Source: Verrucomicrobiaceae bacterium (GTDB lineage Bacteria; Verrucomicrobiota; Verrucomicrobiia; Verrucomicrobiales; Verrucomicrobiaceae). From it: 64,000 nucleotides of DNA. Shown piece after piece: positions 43,394 through 51,830 of this stretch (position 1 is the first letter of the stretch; each line of letters starts with the position of its first letter). The translations under genes were made by a program, and so were the position numbers. The stretch is from assembly GCA_947507875.1 (NCBI GenBank), contig CANNQP010000003.1, forward strand, positions 62,001 through 126,000. Reading direction: 5' to 3'. The notes below the pieces were generated by a model that made no database searches, was not told where the DNA came from, and worked only from the letters and a program-made list of their open reading frames with translations.

Positions 43394-43609
43394 CTAGTGT
43401 ATACGCTTTGACAATTCCTCCAAGGTCCTGGGATTCGTGGGTTGGTCCGCATCCACTGGCAAAAGGGCTTCGGGCACGATGACGCCCGTGACCCTAGCCC
43501 GTGGAGCCTCAAGCAGCGCATGCTGCCATCGACTCAGCCAGCCTCTTCCGCCCCGTGCGGCTTGGCTCCGCAATGGGACGAAAACAAAATGAAACAGACC
43601 TCTGGTCAT
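43394..43609 (-). CDS. Small hypothetical protein, translationally coupled
   Basis: 71 residues. The start ATG overlaps the cytochrome c stop (ATGA at 43606-43609) and the stop lies 18 nt before the SCO1 start, so it fills the gap in the operon, the main reason for the call. The N-terminus is hydrophobic (GLFHFVFVPL) and the middle is Arg-rich. No Cys, no metal motif and no known family. If not real, the gap would be a 230-bp spacer. Medium to low confidence. Confidence 0.5.
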   Translation of the reverse strand: MTRGLFHFVFVPLRSQAARGGRGWLSRWQHALLEAPRARVTGVIVPEALLPVDADQPTNPRTLEELSKRIH

Positions 43610-44091
43610 GGTTGGGTTAGCGTTACAGGGATTTTCTCCAGTTCAGCCTCCGTCCACATGGCCGTGCGGGCTTTTTCCGCTTCGCGGATGGCTTTGACTT
43701 GGTCAGTAGCTACAGAGGGGGCCTGATTGCCAAAGCTATTCCGCACGTAGGTCAGCACGGCTGCGATTTGTTCGTCGTTCAGCGTGGTGCCCTGGGCAGG
43801 CATGAGCGGGGCAGGGGTGTTGAAAGGCTGGCCATTCAGTTGGATGGGCCCGGTCAGTCCGTGCAGAACCATGCGGATGAGTCGATCCGGCTTGGGAGCG
43901 GCCACCCAATCCGATGACGCTAGAGAGGGAAACATGTTAGGCAATCCGAGGCCCGTGGGTTGGTGGCAGGCAAAGCAGACCTGCATGTAAACTTGCTGAC
44001 CTTTGGCCATCTGCTCAGCAGAGGGTGCTTCTGCCAAAAGTTGAGTGCTGGCAGTGAGTGCGAGAAAAAGTGGAACGGAAAAACGAGGCAT
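43606..44091 (-). CDS. Secreted cytochrome c
   Basis: 161 residues from the ATG at 44091, with a signal peptide to about residue 20. Heme c site CFACH at residues 39-43, then GLPNMFPSLASSDW and a likely axial Met in APLMPAQG before the final helix LNDEQIAAVLTYVRNSFG. It is a class I cytochrome of the kind that feeds copper or di-heme enzymes. A C-terminal extension rich in charges follows. It lies upstream of the SCO1, HMA and di-heme genes and probably supplies or accepts electrons for the di-heme protein. The gap of 281 bp to the DUF2946 gene may hold a promoter. Confidence 0.93.
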   Translation of the reverse strand: MPRFSVPLFLALTASTQLLAEAPSAEQMAKGQQVYMQVCFACHQPTGLGLPNMFPSLASSDWVAAPKPDRLIRMVLHGLTGPIQLNGQPFNTPAPLMPAQGTTLNDEQIAAVLTYVRNSFGNQAPSVATDQVKAIREAEKARTAMWTEAELEKIPVTLTQP

Positions 44092-44372
44092 AAAAACGGC
44101 GCGAAGGCCCAGAATAAGGGATGAGAGAAAGGGTGGGATGGAATCGCCCCCATCCAGAAACGGCTGGATGGGGACGCCCGGCAAAGAGGGCGGCACTGGC
44201 TGTAACCGCCTCCCATGTCATGCCGGGAAAGCGGTGCGCTGGCAGTCTTTCGACTCTTCAGGCTTTAGCAGGTGTTCATCGAGCCAGCGCGCCACGAAAT
44301 GATGACACGAAACGATTGAGCATCATTTCAGGAGCACGGATTCAGGACCTGCGAAGACCTAGCAGAGACTGC

Positions 44373-44795
44373 TCAGCAGGCGAACTGGGGCGGTGGCGTC
44401 TCAGGCTGTTCCCGTCGGTTCACCGCGACTTCATGGGCCGTCGGCCAGGAGTGCGTTTGTTTTTTGGGGAAAGCAAATTGGGGAATCCAGACGAGAGCCA
44501 GGGTCAGCTTCAGGTCGTGATCCTTGCCCACAGGAGCATTGGGCGAGTTATCTTCCTGATTGCTAGCATCCATGCCTTTTTTCACGGCATTGCAGAGTGG
44601 GCAGGGGTGCTCCCCATCAAAGGTTTTGCTTACCGCTTCAGCCAGGCTGTCCTGCTGGGAGAACTTGATCATCATGCCTGTCCAGGCGATACCCTGAAGC
44701 ACAACCCACTGGAGGCCCACCGAAAGGCAAAGCGCCAGCACGACCGCCCGACGCGCCAAGCGCAGCAAGGATGGGCTGACGTGGGTGAGACTCAT
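44373..44795 (-). CDS. DUF2946-like membrane/periplasmic protein
   Basis: 140 residues. An N-terminal hydrophobic helix (about 17-36) is followed by a periplasmic segment with Cys65 and Cys68 in GEHPCPLCNAVKKG, the pattern I associate with DUF2946-type proteins, and a Pro-rich C-terminus ending in Cys. These proteins are often found beside copper or cobalt uptake and cytochrome genes. It is the first minus-strand gene of the copper/cytochrome block and is divergent from the OmpR-type regulator at 45029. The family is assigned by motif, role unknown. Confidence 0.65.
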   Translation of the reverse strand: MSLTHVSPSLLRLARRAVVLALCLSVGLQWVVLQGIAWTGMMIKFSQQDSLAEAVSKTFDGEHPCPLCNAVKKGMDASNQEDNSPNAPVGKDHDLKLTLALVWIPQFAFPKKQTHSWPTAHEVAVNRREQPETPPPQFAC

Positions 44796-45028
44796 GCAGT
44801 GATCTTGATTGTGCAGGAACTAACGTCCTAGCTCAAGGCGGAAGATCAACAAAACTTTCATCCGCTGAGACCCGCAAGACGATCAGATTGCCGCCCGCAA
44901 TTGTGCAAGAATGGGCCAAGGGAACCCTGAAGGCGAGGCCCGTAAGCCAGCACAACGCTTGCGGTTTTTTGTGAAGGCTGTGTAAAAACGACCACGCTGA
45001 CTAGCCGACCTGTTTATCTTTTCCTGCC

Positions 45029-45769
45029 ATGCCTCCCGAAATAAATCCCCATTCAGATGGTAAAACGCATGTGCTCGTCATTGACGACGATCGCAAGCTC
45101 GCTGCCCTCATCCGCGACTACCTGACGCCGTTGGGCTATGGGGTGGAGCTAGAACACACGGGACCTGAAGGGGCCGAGCGCGCGCTCAGTGGCCACTGGC
45201 ATGCTGTGATCCTGGATGTGATGCTGCCCGGCTGCGATGGGTTTGAAGTGCTGCGTCGCATCCGCGCGAAGTCTGCCGTGCCCATCCTGATGCTGACCGC
45301 GCGGGGAGAAGAGGCCGATCGCATCGTGGGCCTGGAGATCGGCGCGGACGATTACCTACCCAAGACCTTTTCCACCCGTGAGCTGCTGGCCCGACTGCGC
45401 GCAGTAACACGGCGCTCAGGCATCGCCCAAACCACAGGCACGGAGCCTCCGGTAAAAGAACTGATCGTGGGCACGGTGCGTCTGAATCTGGACGCGCGGA
45501 TCGCCACGCAAAACGATCAAATGCTCGTCCTCACCCCGGTGGAGTTTGACATCCTGACTGCACTGATGAAGTCACGTGGACGGATCAAGTCGCGCGAATC
45601 ACTGATCGAAAGCCTACGCGACCGACAGTACGAAGTCTTTGATCGCAGCGTGGATGTGCACGTGGCTGCGCTGCGGAAAAAGCTAGGCGATGATGCCCAT
45701 CAGCCACGCTACATCCGCACCGTGCGTAGCGCTGGTTACATGTTCATCAATCCTGATGCGCCAGGCTGA
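45029..45769 (+). CDS. OmpR-family response regulator, orphan
   Basis: 246 residues. Receiver domain: acidic pocket IDDD (about 18-21), phospho-acceptor Asp63 in VILDVMLPG, Lys112 in YLPKTFS. The winged helix of the OmpR/CpxR type follows from about residue 150 (LTPVEFDILTALMKSRGRI, then SVDVHVAALRKKLGDD and RTVRSAGYMF). There is no histidine kinase gene beside it. The DUF2946-led copper/cytochrome block starts 233 bp away on the other strand, so it may be the controller, like CusR or CpxR in other bacteria. That link is inference from position. Confidence 0.92.
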   Translation: MPPEINPHSDGKTHVLVIDDDRKLAALIRDYLTPLGYGVELEHTGPEGAERALSGHWHAVILDVMLPGCDGFEVLRRIRAKSAVPILMLTARGEEADRIVGLEIGADDYLPKTFSTRELLARLRAVTRRSGIAQTTGTEPPVKELIVGTVRLNLDARIATQNDQMLVLTPVEFDILTALMKSRGRIKSRESLIESLRDRQYEVFDRSVDVHVAALRKKLGDDAHQPRYIRTVRSAGYMFINPDAPG

Positions 45770-45804
45770 GGCTTGACTTTTTAACCAAAACCACCGGGCT
45801 CCAT

Positions 45805-46467
45805 TCAGAGTAAGTTCGGCAATGTCAGCAGATCGCATGGATGATCCACAATCACATCGGAACCATGCTTGTGCAGCTCTTCCACGCTGCGGAAACCCCA
45901 GCTGACGCCGATGCCGAGCATGCCTGCGTTTTTCGCAAACGCCATGTCGATGCCGGAATCCCCCACGTAGGCGCACTGGCTGACCTCGACACCGAGCGAT
46001 GCAGCGGCCTCCCTCGCGCCCGCAGGATCGGGTTTGCGCGGCACCTCGTCACGCTGACCGAGGACGATGCCGAAGGTCTCGGCGGGGAAAAAGTAGTCGC
46101 AGCACAGCGTGGTGAAGCGGTGCGGTTTGTTCGAGATGCAGCCGACCTTCAGCCCGCGTGCCTTCAGCTGCGTCAGCGTCTCCATCATGCCCTCATAAAC
46201 GACGGTCTGATCATGCCAGCCGCTCTCATAGTGGCGCTGGTAGTCGCGCAGGCAGGCGTCGATGATCGCTTCCGTCCTCGCCTCTTCGGGCAAAGCTCGG
46301 CACACGAGCTGCCGCACGCCATCGCCGATGTATTCGGGGAAGACGGACAGCTCACGCGCCGGATAGCCGTGGTCCACTAGCATGCGGTTGATGGCACCGG
46401 CGAGATCGGCGAGGGAATCAATGAGAGTTCCATCAAGGTCGAAAAGAATGGCTTTTATGGCAGGCAT
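45805..46467 (-). CDS. gph: Phosphoglycolate phosphatase-like HAD hydrolase
   Basis: 220 residues. HAD motifs: FDLDGTLIDSLAD (nucleophile Asp in DLDGT), CISNKPH (motif II with Ser/Asn), the Lys in RKPDP (motif III) and VGDSGIDMAFAKNAGM (motif IV). The four-helix cap and length match Gph, which clears 2-phosphoglycolate. Other small phosphate esters are possible. It ends 35 bp after the convergent regulator gene. Confidence 0.88.
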   Translation of the reverse strand: MPAIKAILFDLDGTLIDSLADLAGAINRMLVDHGYPARELSVFPEYIGDGVRQLVCRALPEEARTEAIIDACLRDYQRHYESGWHDQTVVYEGMMETLTQLKARGLKVGCISNKPHRFTTLCCDYFFPAETFGIVLGQRDEVPRKPDPAGAREAAASLGVEVSQCAYVGDSGIDMAFAKNAGMLGIGVSWGFRSVEELHKHGSDVIVDHPCDLLTLPNLL

Positions 46468-46640
46468 AGCGGTCTCTTACCTGCCAAGGGATGAACCTGA
46501 CTTCAACCAGGAACCCAAAAGCGGTAAGCCTGAAGACCTGCCGGATAGACGAGAGCGCGGAGATGACTCTGCCATGCAGAACGGGAAAGGTCGCGCGCAG
46601 CATCAAGAACCGTCCATGCGCCGCATTTCGCTAGGGCCAC

Positions 46641-47378
46641 TTACTTTTCCAAAGCGTGCATCATCGGCTCGATCAACTGCCAACCGCCAGGCAGGTCCAC
46701 GCGAGCCAGCTCACCCAACTCGGTAAAATAAAGATTCGCCTCCCAGCCCGCCATCGCCCTAGCTGTCACGACATAGGATTGCCGGGCACGACCCGCAAGC
46801 ATCAGGGTGCCCTCCCGAGCAGTGATCAGCGGTCTCACTCCAGGCGCAGGCATGGGCATGGCAGCAAGCCCCCCCGCCACGGGCAGCAGGGCCGCCAGAC
46901 CCGCGCTATCCATCACGACCTGATTGCCCTTTTTCACTTCTACCTCTGGCAGTTTCATGCTGCCCTGCCAGTTGATCTTCGCCTCGGTCTCTGCCTCAGG
47001 CAGATGGATCCTCGCCTGCAGGGACTTCCATTGCTCCGCCTTTTCCAGGTCGGCCGTCAGGCGAAACCCTGCCTCCAAAACCTGAGGCCCCACAGGAACC
47101 TTCACGACCCCATTCACCACCACTAAAAAACTGGGGGGCTGCCCCTCTGACTCCTGCCGCCGCGCAGTGAAGCTAGCGTGACCCAGCTTTTCGTCACTGC
47201 GCAAGATGTGCAACGTCCCGCCCGAAATCGCCGGCGCAGTCAGGAACTTCTCCAGCACCCATTCAGGCGGCACCGCAGCAAAGCGGGATTCTGCAGGAAA
47301 GTAGGCATCGCGGATGACCAGCCCGGTCATCACCAACCAGAATAAAAGGACCCCAAGGCTAACCACGCGCCAAAACAT
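46641..47378 (-). CDS. Hypothetical membrane-anchored protein
   Basis: 245 residues from the ATG at 47378. One N-terminal hydrophobic segment (about 4-23) anchors or exports it; the frame is open upstream but lacks a membrane-type start. The rest has beta-strand-like sequence (GGTLHILRSDEKLGHASFTARR, SFLVVVNGVVKVPVG) and ends GWQLIEPMMHALEK. I recognise no family. The 173 bp between it and gph and the 217 bp to pgpH hold no other gene. Confidence 0.65.
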   Translation of the reverse strand: MFWRVVSLGVLLFWLVMTGLVIRDAYFPAESRFAAVPPEWVLEKFLTAPAISGGTLHILRSDEKLGHASFTARRQESEGQPPSFLVVVNGVVKVPVGPQVLEAGFRLTADLEKAEQWKSLQARIHLPEAETEAKINWQGSMKLPEVEVKKGNQVVMDSAGLAALLPVAGGLAAMPMPAPGVRPLITAREGTLMLAGRARQSYVVTARAMAGWEANLYFTELGELARVDLPGGWQLIEPMMHALEK

Positions 47379-47595
47379 CGTGACGTAACCTTGCCAGGAA
47401 AAAGACCGACAGGCAAGCCGCGCGCATGAGTTCGTGCCAAGAATGTGCCGGGCCGTTCGAATCACGAGTGGGTAGCTTCTTGCCCCTCCATCAGAGCAGA
47501 TTTCGCCTCAAATAGTTAAGTCTTCTGAAGCATTCCAATTCCAAAAGTGCCCTTGTCCGGTAAGCTGCCTGTGATAGCTTCGAGCCTCCCTACTC

Positions 47596-49320
47596 ATGTT
47601 CGAATCTCTCCGGCGCGCCCGTCTGCAACGCGAAGGCCTCTCTTGTGGCAAAGTGCGTCGCAAGCATCAGGACGATGATCTTGTCGATGAGCTGCGCACC
47701 CATCCCGCTGCCACCATCCTGATCTATGCGCTCTTCTTTGGTGGTCTGGGCCTGCTGATGAAAGCTGCCGCTGCTGCTGTGCCCGGCACTGTTCAACCAC
47801 AGCTCACCTCTTACCTCGCCGCCGCGGCCATCGGGGCCGCCATGGTGGTTCATCTGACCGTCGCGCTCCGCCAAGACGTAGCGGACAATGCCGAACTGGT
47901 GCTCGTACTCGGCACCCTGCTCATCCAATTCACGACCAGCGTGGCCATGCTCGACTTCGGCTACAGCAAAGGCTGGACCTCCGCACTGCCGGTTTTAGCC
48001 CTGCCGCACGCGCTGGGGCCCATGATTCTTTCTGTCGCTCTGGGCCGGAAAATCGGCCTCTTCGGTGCCATTTATTCCAGCTTGCTGGGAGCCATCGTCT
48101 TCATCCCGGTGAATCTCATCACCTACCTGGCCTGCTCCGCCCTGATCGGCTTCCTTGTCGTACTGTTCACAAACCACGTGCGTCGGCGGAACAAGCTCTT
48201 CATGGCCGGCATCTACATCGGCCTGCTTGCCGCTGGCTTTTCCCTCATCCAGCACCACGCCAGCGGAACGCTAGACCCACAAAACCTCGGACGTGTGCTC
48301 GGTGTGCCACTGACGATCGGCATCCTCACCGGACTTGTCGTCGGCGGAACCCTGCCCATGATCGAAAGCCTCTTCGGCGTCACCACAGAGATGTCCTGGC
48401 TCGAGCAGGCTGACCTAAACCACCCACTGATGAAGCGGCTGAGCATCGAGGCGCCTGGCACCTACCACCACAGCCTCATCGTCGCGAACATTGCCGAAGC
48501 TGCTGCCGAAGCCATCGGTGCCAATGCCGCCATGACGCGCGTCTGCGCCTATTTTCATGACATTGGCAAGCTGACCAAGCCCGAGTACTTCATCGAAAAC
48601 ATGGACCCGGCCCTCAATCCCCATGAGGACCTCACCGCGCGCATGAGCGCGCTGATCCTCATTGCCCATGTCAAAGATGGCGTCGATCTCGCCATCAAGC
48701 ACAAGCTCAACTGCCGTATCATCGATGTCATCGAACAGCACCATGGCACCACCCTCGCCTGGTACTTTTACAAACGCGCCCTCGATCAGAAGGCCGAAAT
48801 GATTCGCCTGGTCGAACAGGGCAAGTCCAAGGAAGACGACATCCCGCAGGTCACCGAGGACGTCTTCCGCTACCCAGGCCCGCGCCCCCAGTTTAAAGAA
48901 TCCGCCATTATCTCCCTCGCCGACGCCATCGAAAGCGCCTCCCGCTCTCTCGAAAAACCCACCCCCTCCCGCGTCGAAGCCCTTGTCGATGAAATCGTCC
49001 AAAGCCGCATGGCCGACAGCCAACTCGACGAATGTGACCTTACCATCGCTGAGCTCGCCCGCGTCAAGGCCAGCTTCGTCAAAACCCTGCTCAGCATGAT
49101 GCACAGCCGAGTGAAGTATCAAAAAGCCCACGAGGCCACCCACACCAGCATCATCAGCCCGCGTGCGCTCGCCACGACGGCTTCGGATGCCCACTCCAAC
49201 ATGGCCGAAAGCCGCCCCGCCAATTCTGGTACAACCGCCTATCTTATCGGTGGCGAGACCCCGCCCTCGGAGCGGAAAAAGCGCAGCCCCCGGAAAACTC
49301 CACCTGCCTCCGCCGCCTGA
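47596..49320 (+). CDS. PgpH-like membrane HD-domain phosphodiesterase
   Basis: 574 residues. About seven membrane helices fill residues 40-260, followed by a cytoplasmic HD domain with GTYHHSLIVANIAEAAAEAIG, the signature FHDIGKL, and the later EQHHGTTLAWYFY. The family hydrolyses c-di-AMP. Compared with typical PgpH proteins of 700 or more residues, it lacks the large extracellular 7TMR-HDED sensing domain, so the signal input may come from the membrane part alone. The C-terminal 50 residues are Pro/Ser/Lys-rich and disordered. It is followed at 1 nt by ybeY, a pairing common in bacteria. Confidence 0.9.
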   Translation: MFESLRRARLQREGLSCGKVRRKHQDDDLVDELRTHPAATILIYALFFGGLGLLMKAAAAAVPGTVQPQLTSYLAAAAIGAAMVVHLTVALRQDVADNAELVLVLGTLLIQFTTSVAMLDFGYSKGWTSALPVLALPHALGPMILSVALGRKIGLFGAIYSSLLGAIVFIPVNLITYLACSALIGFLVVLFTNHVRRRNKLFMAGIYIGLLAAGFSLIQHHASGTLDPQNLGRVLGVPLTIGILTGLVVGGTLPMIESLFGVTTEMSWLEQADLNHPLMKRLSIEAPGTYHHSLIVANIAEAAAEAIGANAAMTRVCAYFHDIGKLTKPEYFIENMDPALNPHEDLTARMSALILIAHVKDGVDLAIKHKLNCRIIDVIEQHHGTTLAWYFYKRALDQKAEMIRLVEQGKSKEDDIPQVTEDVFRYPGPRPQFKESAIISLADAIESASRSLEKPTPSRVEALVDEIVQSRMADSQLDECDLTIAELARVKASFVKTLLSMMHSRVKYQKAHEATHTSIISPRALATTASDAHSNMAESRPANSGTTAYLIGGETPPSERKKRSPRKTPPASAA

Positions 49321-49321
49321 G

Positions 49322-49783
49322 ATGCCCGCCCGCCTGCCGCGCCTGCGCCTCCACCACCAGTCCCTACGCCAGCGCCCGCGCCTCCGCTGGTTGAAAAAGC
49401 TGGCCATCACGGCCCTCCCGCATTGCCAAGCTCAAGCCAAACATGCAGACGCGCCCCTCCTGCACCTTGAGGAAATCGAGATCACTTTGGTCAGCGATGC
49501 CGATATTGCCCGTGTCCATGGCGAATTCCTCGACGATCCCACCCCCACGGACGTCATCACCTTTCATCACGGCGAGATCCTGATCAGCGCCGACACCGCT
49601 GCCGCAGTTGCCCCAGAGCACGGCCATAGCCTCGACCAAGAACTCGCCCTGTACCTCATCCACGGCCTCTTGCATCTCGGTGGCTGGGAAGATGAAGCCG
49701 ACGACGAAGCTGCAGCCATGGCAGTGGCCCAGCAGAACATCCTCCAGCACTGCCTTTCGATCCTCCCTGTTCAGAGTCTCTAA
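49322..49783 (+). CDS. ybeY: Endoribonuclease YbeY, divergent metal site
   Basis: 153 residues from the ATG at 49322, one base after the pgpH stop. It fits YbeY: strands with LEEIEITLVSDADIARVHGEFLDDPTPTDVITFH (parts), GEILISADTA, and the metal motif near residue 117. The usual HGxLHLxGYDH is here HGLLHLGGWED, so the first two His are present but the third is Asp. YbeY matures 16S rRNA and acts in ribosome quality control. The Asp may still bind the metal, or activity may be altered. The N-terminus is Arg-rich and about 25 residues longer than usual. Confidence 0.88.
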   Translation: MPARLPRLRLHHQSLRQRPRLRWLKKLAITALPHCQAQAKHADAPLLHLEEIEITLVSDADIARVHGEFLDDPTPTDVITFHHGEILISADTAAAVAPEHGHSLDQELALYLIHGLLHLGGWEDEADDEAAAMAVAQQNILQHCLSILPVQSL

Positions 49784-50484
49784 AAATTGACGATATCTGC
49801 CACGTCTGCCCCAGCCTCCTGCGTAAGGCTCACTATGTGCAAAAGCAGGAAACCCAAGGCACAGCAAAACACCGAGCCTCGGTCTGCATCAGATTAGGTG
49901 CACTGTTCCTTTAGCGGTATTTGCACCTTTGTTTCTTCATGGCGGGGACACCACAACCCAGCCTCCTGCGACAGCTCTTTGATTTTTGCCAAGCTTCGTG
50001 CTCAGCACGAGGAGCAGGCGTTTCCCTCTTCGAGTTCCATGGCGGCCTCGCCCGCCATGGAAAAACAACATGAAGGCAGATGACTCCTTCATCGCCAAGA
50101 GTGTCCACAAAAGCTCAGCACAGCTACCTGCATTATCTTTAGCTGAGTCGCGAGCCCAGCTCTTGGCCATAAACTAGAGGTCAGAACTTTAACGCCCTTA
50201 AGCTCAAACCCTGCTTTGCACGGAGCATGACAAAAAGACAATCAATCAACCCATCAAAACCCAAGAAGAAACCACCCTCCACTTATATCATATATAATAT
50301 CTATTAATTACTTCGATACTATATTAATCAAAATATTGATTTGGCTTATAAATGAGGGAAATGATTCCGAGTAGGATTAAATGTTATTCATTAAACGATG
50401 AATGGGTTGGCAGCCTAAAATGCTGATCTTTCTAAACCTTAACCTTAGTGAATGGCTCCCAAAAAATTTGGCATAGAACTCAAA
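49784..50484. other. 701-bp gene-poor, AT-rich stretch
   Basis: No convincing gene between ybeY and the gene at 50485. Two hairpin-forming palindromes lie at 49998-50010 and 50035-50062 (separate entry). From about 50270 to 50450 the base content falls to mostly A and T, far below the surroundings, ending before the next gene. This suggests a strong promoter or recently acquired DNA. No transposase, integrase or attachment repeat was seen. Confidence 0.55.
49998..50062. repeat. Two hairpin-forming palindromes in intergenic DNA
   Basis: The first, CGTGCT-C-AGCACG, spans 49998-50010. The second has 11-bp perfect arms, 50035-50045 and 50052-50062 (TTCCATGGCGG with CCGCCATGGAA), around a 6-base loop, followed by an A run on the plus strand, that is a T run for minus-strand transcripts. 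The second could be a terminator on the minus strand or part of a REP-like element. No other copy was noticed in the window. Confidence 0.6.
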
Positions 50485-51102
50485 ATGAACACTGACAGAT
50501 CCCCTGTTATCTTAATTTTGATTATGGCTATGCTAGTTGGCGCGATTGCGGGCGGCATTGTCAGCTTTCATCCAAATAAAGAAGAACTTGAGAGATACCG
50601 AGGGTTTTTGCGCGCCGCTGAAGCAAATTTAGCTGCTGCACTTCAAAAGGCAGAAGTCACTAATCATCATTATTACCAACAGTTGAAGGTAAGTGATGCC
50701 AATCTAGCCTGGAGCGAGGGGGCGAATTTTGAGTTCACCTTAAGAAACAACTCCGCGAGTCCTGTTCAAAAAATCCACTGCAGCGCTCAGCTTGTGCGCG
50801 ATCACCCAAGCCTTGAAGTCGTCGCCAAAGAAGATTTCTCTTTCTCGTTCGATGCCCCCTTAGCTTCTGGCGAAAGCAAGCGGCTTCAGATCTCGAGTGC
50901 CAGTTCAGCCTCATGGAGCAGCCCGCTCATTAGGGACTCACTCGTGAAATCTCATGGAGTTAGTTTTTCCATTTCAATCACAGGTGCCGAACGCACGGAT
51001 GGGGTTCCTCACCAAGAAGCTAACCTCGCCTACCACCACGAGATTAGCCACTACAAGAAAGAGGTAGCGAAGTATCGTGAAGAGATTCGAAAGAGGGAAT
51101 GA
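50485..51102 (+). CDS. Hypothetical membrane-anchored coiled-coil protein
   Basis: 205 residues if started at 50485; an ATG at 50452 would add 11. One membrane segment (about 7-30, VILILIMAMLVGAIAGGIV) is followed by a helical charged stretch (about 33-60), then an Ig-like region with FEFTLRNNSASPVQKI, and a final coiled coil (HHEISHYKKEVAKYREEIR). This order recalls small FxLYD/DUF-type proteins whose beta domain lies outside the membrane. No motif names it. It lies at the edge of the AT-rich stretch and is itself more AT-rich than its neighbours, which may mean transfer. Confidence 0.65.
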   Translation: MNTDRSPVILILIMAMLVGAIAGGIVSFHPNKEELERYRGFLRAAEANLAAALQKAEVTNHHYYQQLKVSDANLAWSEGANFEFTLRNNSASPVQKIHCSAQLVRDHPSLEVVAKEDFSFSFDAPLASGESKRLQISSASSASWSSPLIRDSLVKSHGVSFSISITGAERTDGVPHQEANLAYHHEISHYKKEVAKYREEIRKRE

Positions 51103-51173
51103 GTTAGCGACATGATCGTGCATGGCCAGCTAACGTGCGGACGCATTCTGCCATGCAGAAATTAGTTTTTTCA

Positions 51174-51830
51174 TCAACGCGGGTTTCCGATGTAGTTGAG
51201 GTAAGTCCACAAGCCGCCGTAAGCGTGGCGAATCTGACAGGCCAGGGGCTGGAAGCACTGATTTAATGTGGTCAGCACTTGGCCTTCCATGCGAACGTGA
51301 TTGACCCCCATCCAACGGCGAAACCAAGCGTAGGGGCTGCTGTGAAAGTCAGCCACGGCGATAAGTCCACGTGGGCTGAGGTCATGGCGGCTGATGCGCA
51401 AAACATCATCGTAACCGGGATTGATCATACTCAACGAGTAGCTGCAAACGATGAGATCAAACTTTGGCCCAAGGGCCATGGGGGCGTCGTAGGCACGATG
51501 GATAAGGCCGACGCGGGAACCATGGGGGCGCACCTTGGCGCGGGCACGGTCTAGCATCTCACGAGACAGATCGAGACCCATGATCTGGGCTTTGGGAAAA
51601 CGTGCGGCTAGGGCAACGAGGTTGCTGCCTGTGCCACAGCCGATCTCGAGGATACGCTGGGGCATCATCATGTGTTGGGAGACGCTGCGCACCAACGACT
51701 GGCGGCCAAACAGGAAGGCCCAACGGGTGAGGTCATAGATACCAGCATGCCAGCGGTAGTAAGCAGACAGTGGGTGGTCATGCAGACGATTCGTGCTAGC
51801 GGCTGGCGTGGCGGTAAGGACGGTACTCAT
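51174..51830 (-). CDS. btaB: SAM-dependent methyltransferase, BtaB-like (betaine lipid)
   Basis: 218 residues. Rossmann methyltransferase: ILEIGCGTGSNLVALAARFP (motif I), QIMGLDLS (acidic end of strand 2), FDLIVCSYSLSMI and GLIAVADFHSSP. Length and the N-terminal HPLSAYYRWHAGIYDLTRW fit BtaB, which adds three methyl groups to diacylglyceryl-homoserine to give DGTS. Its start overlaps the btaA stop by 4 nt (51827-51830), so they are translationally coupled. The pair makes phosphorus-free membrane lipids, usually under phosphate limitation; a Pho-box was not identified. Confidence 0.9.
   Translation of the reverse strand: MSTVLTATPAASTNRLHDHPLSAYYRWHAGIYDLTRWAFLFGRQSLVRSVSQHMMMPQRILEIGCGTGSNLVALAARFPKAQIMGLDLSREMLDRARAKVRPHGSRVGLIHRAYDAPMALGPKFDLIVCSYSLSMINPGYDDVLRISRHDLSPRGLIAVADFHSSPYAWFRRWMGVNHVRMEGQVLTTLNQCFQPLACQIRHAYGGLWTYLNYIGNPR

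Noticed and set aside
47455..47500. GTTCGAATC stretch as a T arm of a tRNA
   Set aside because: No acceptor, D or anticodon arms can be built around it.
48415..49410. Minus-strand frame of 331 codons opposite pgpH
   Set aside because: Gly/Arg-rich antisense shadow; pgpH on the plus strand has clear membrane helices and the HD motif.
50035..50062. Hairpin as end of an insertion sequence
   Set aside because: No transposase, target duplication or second end nearby.
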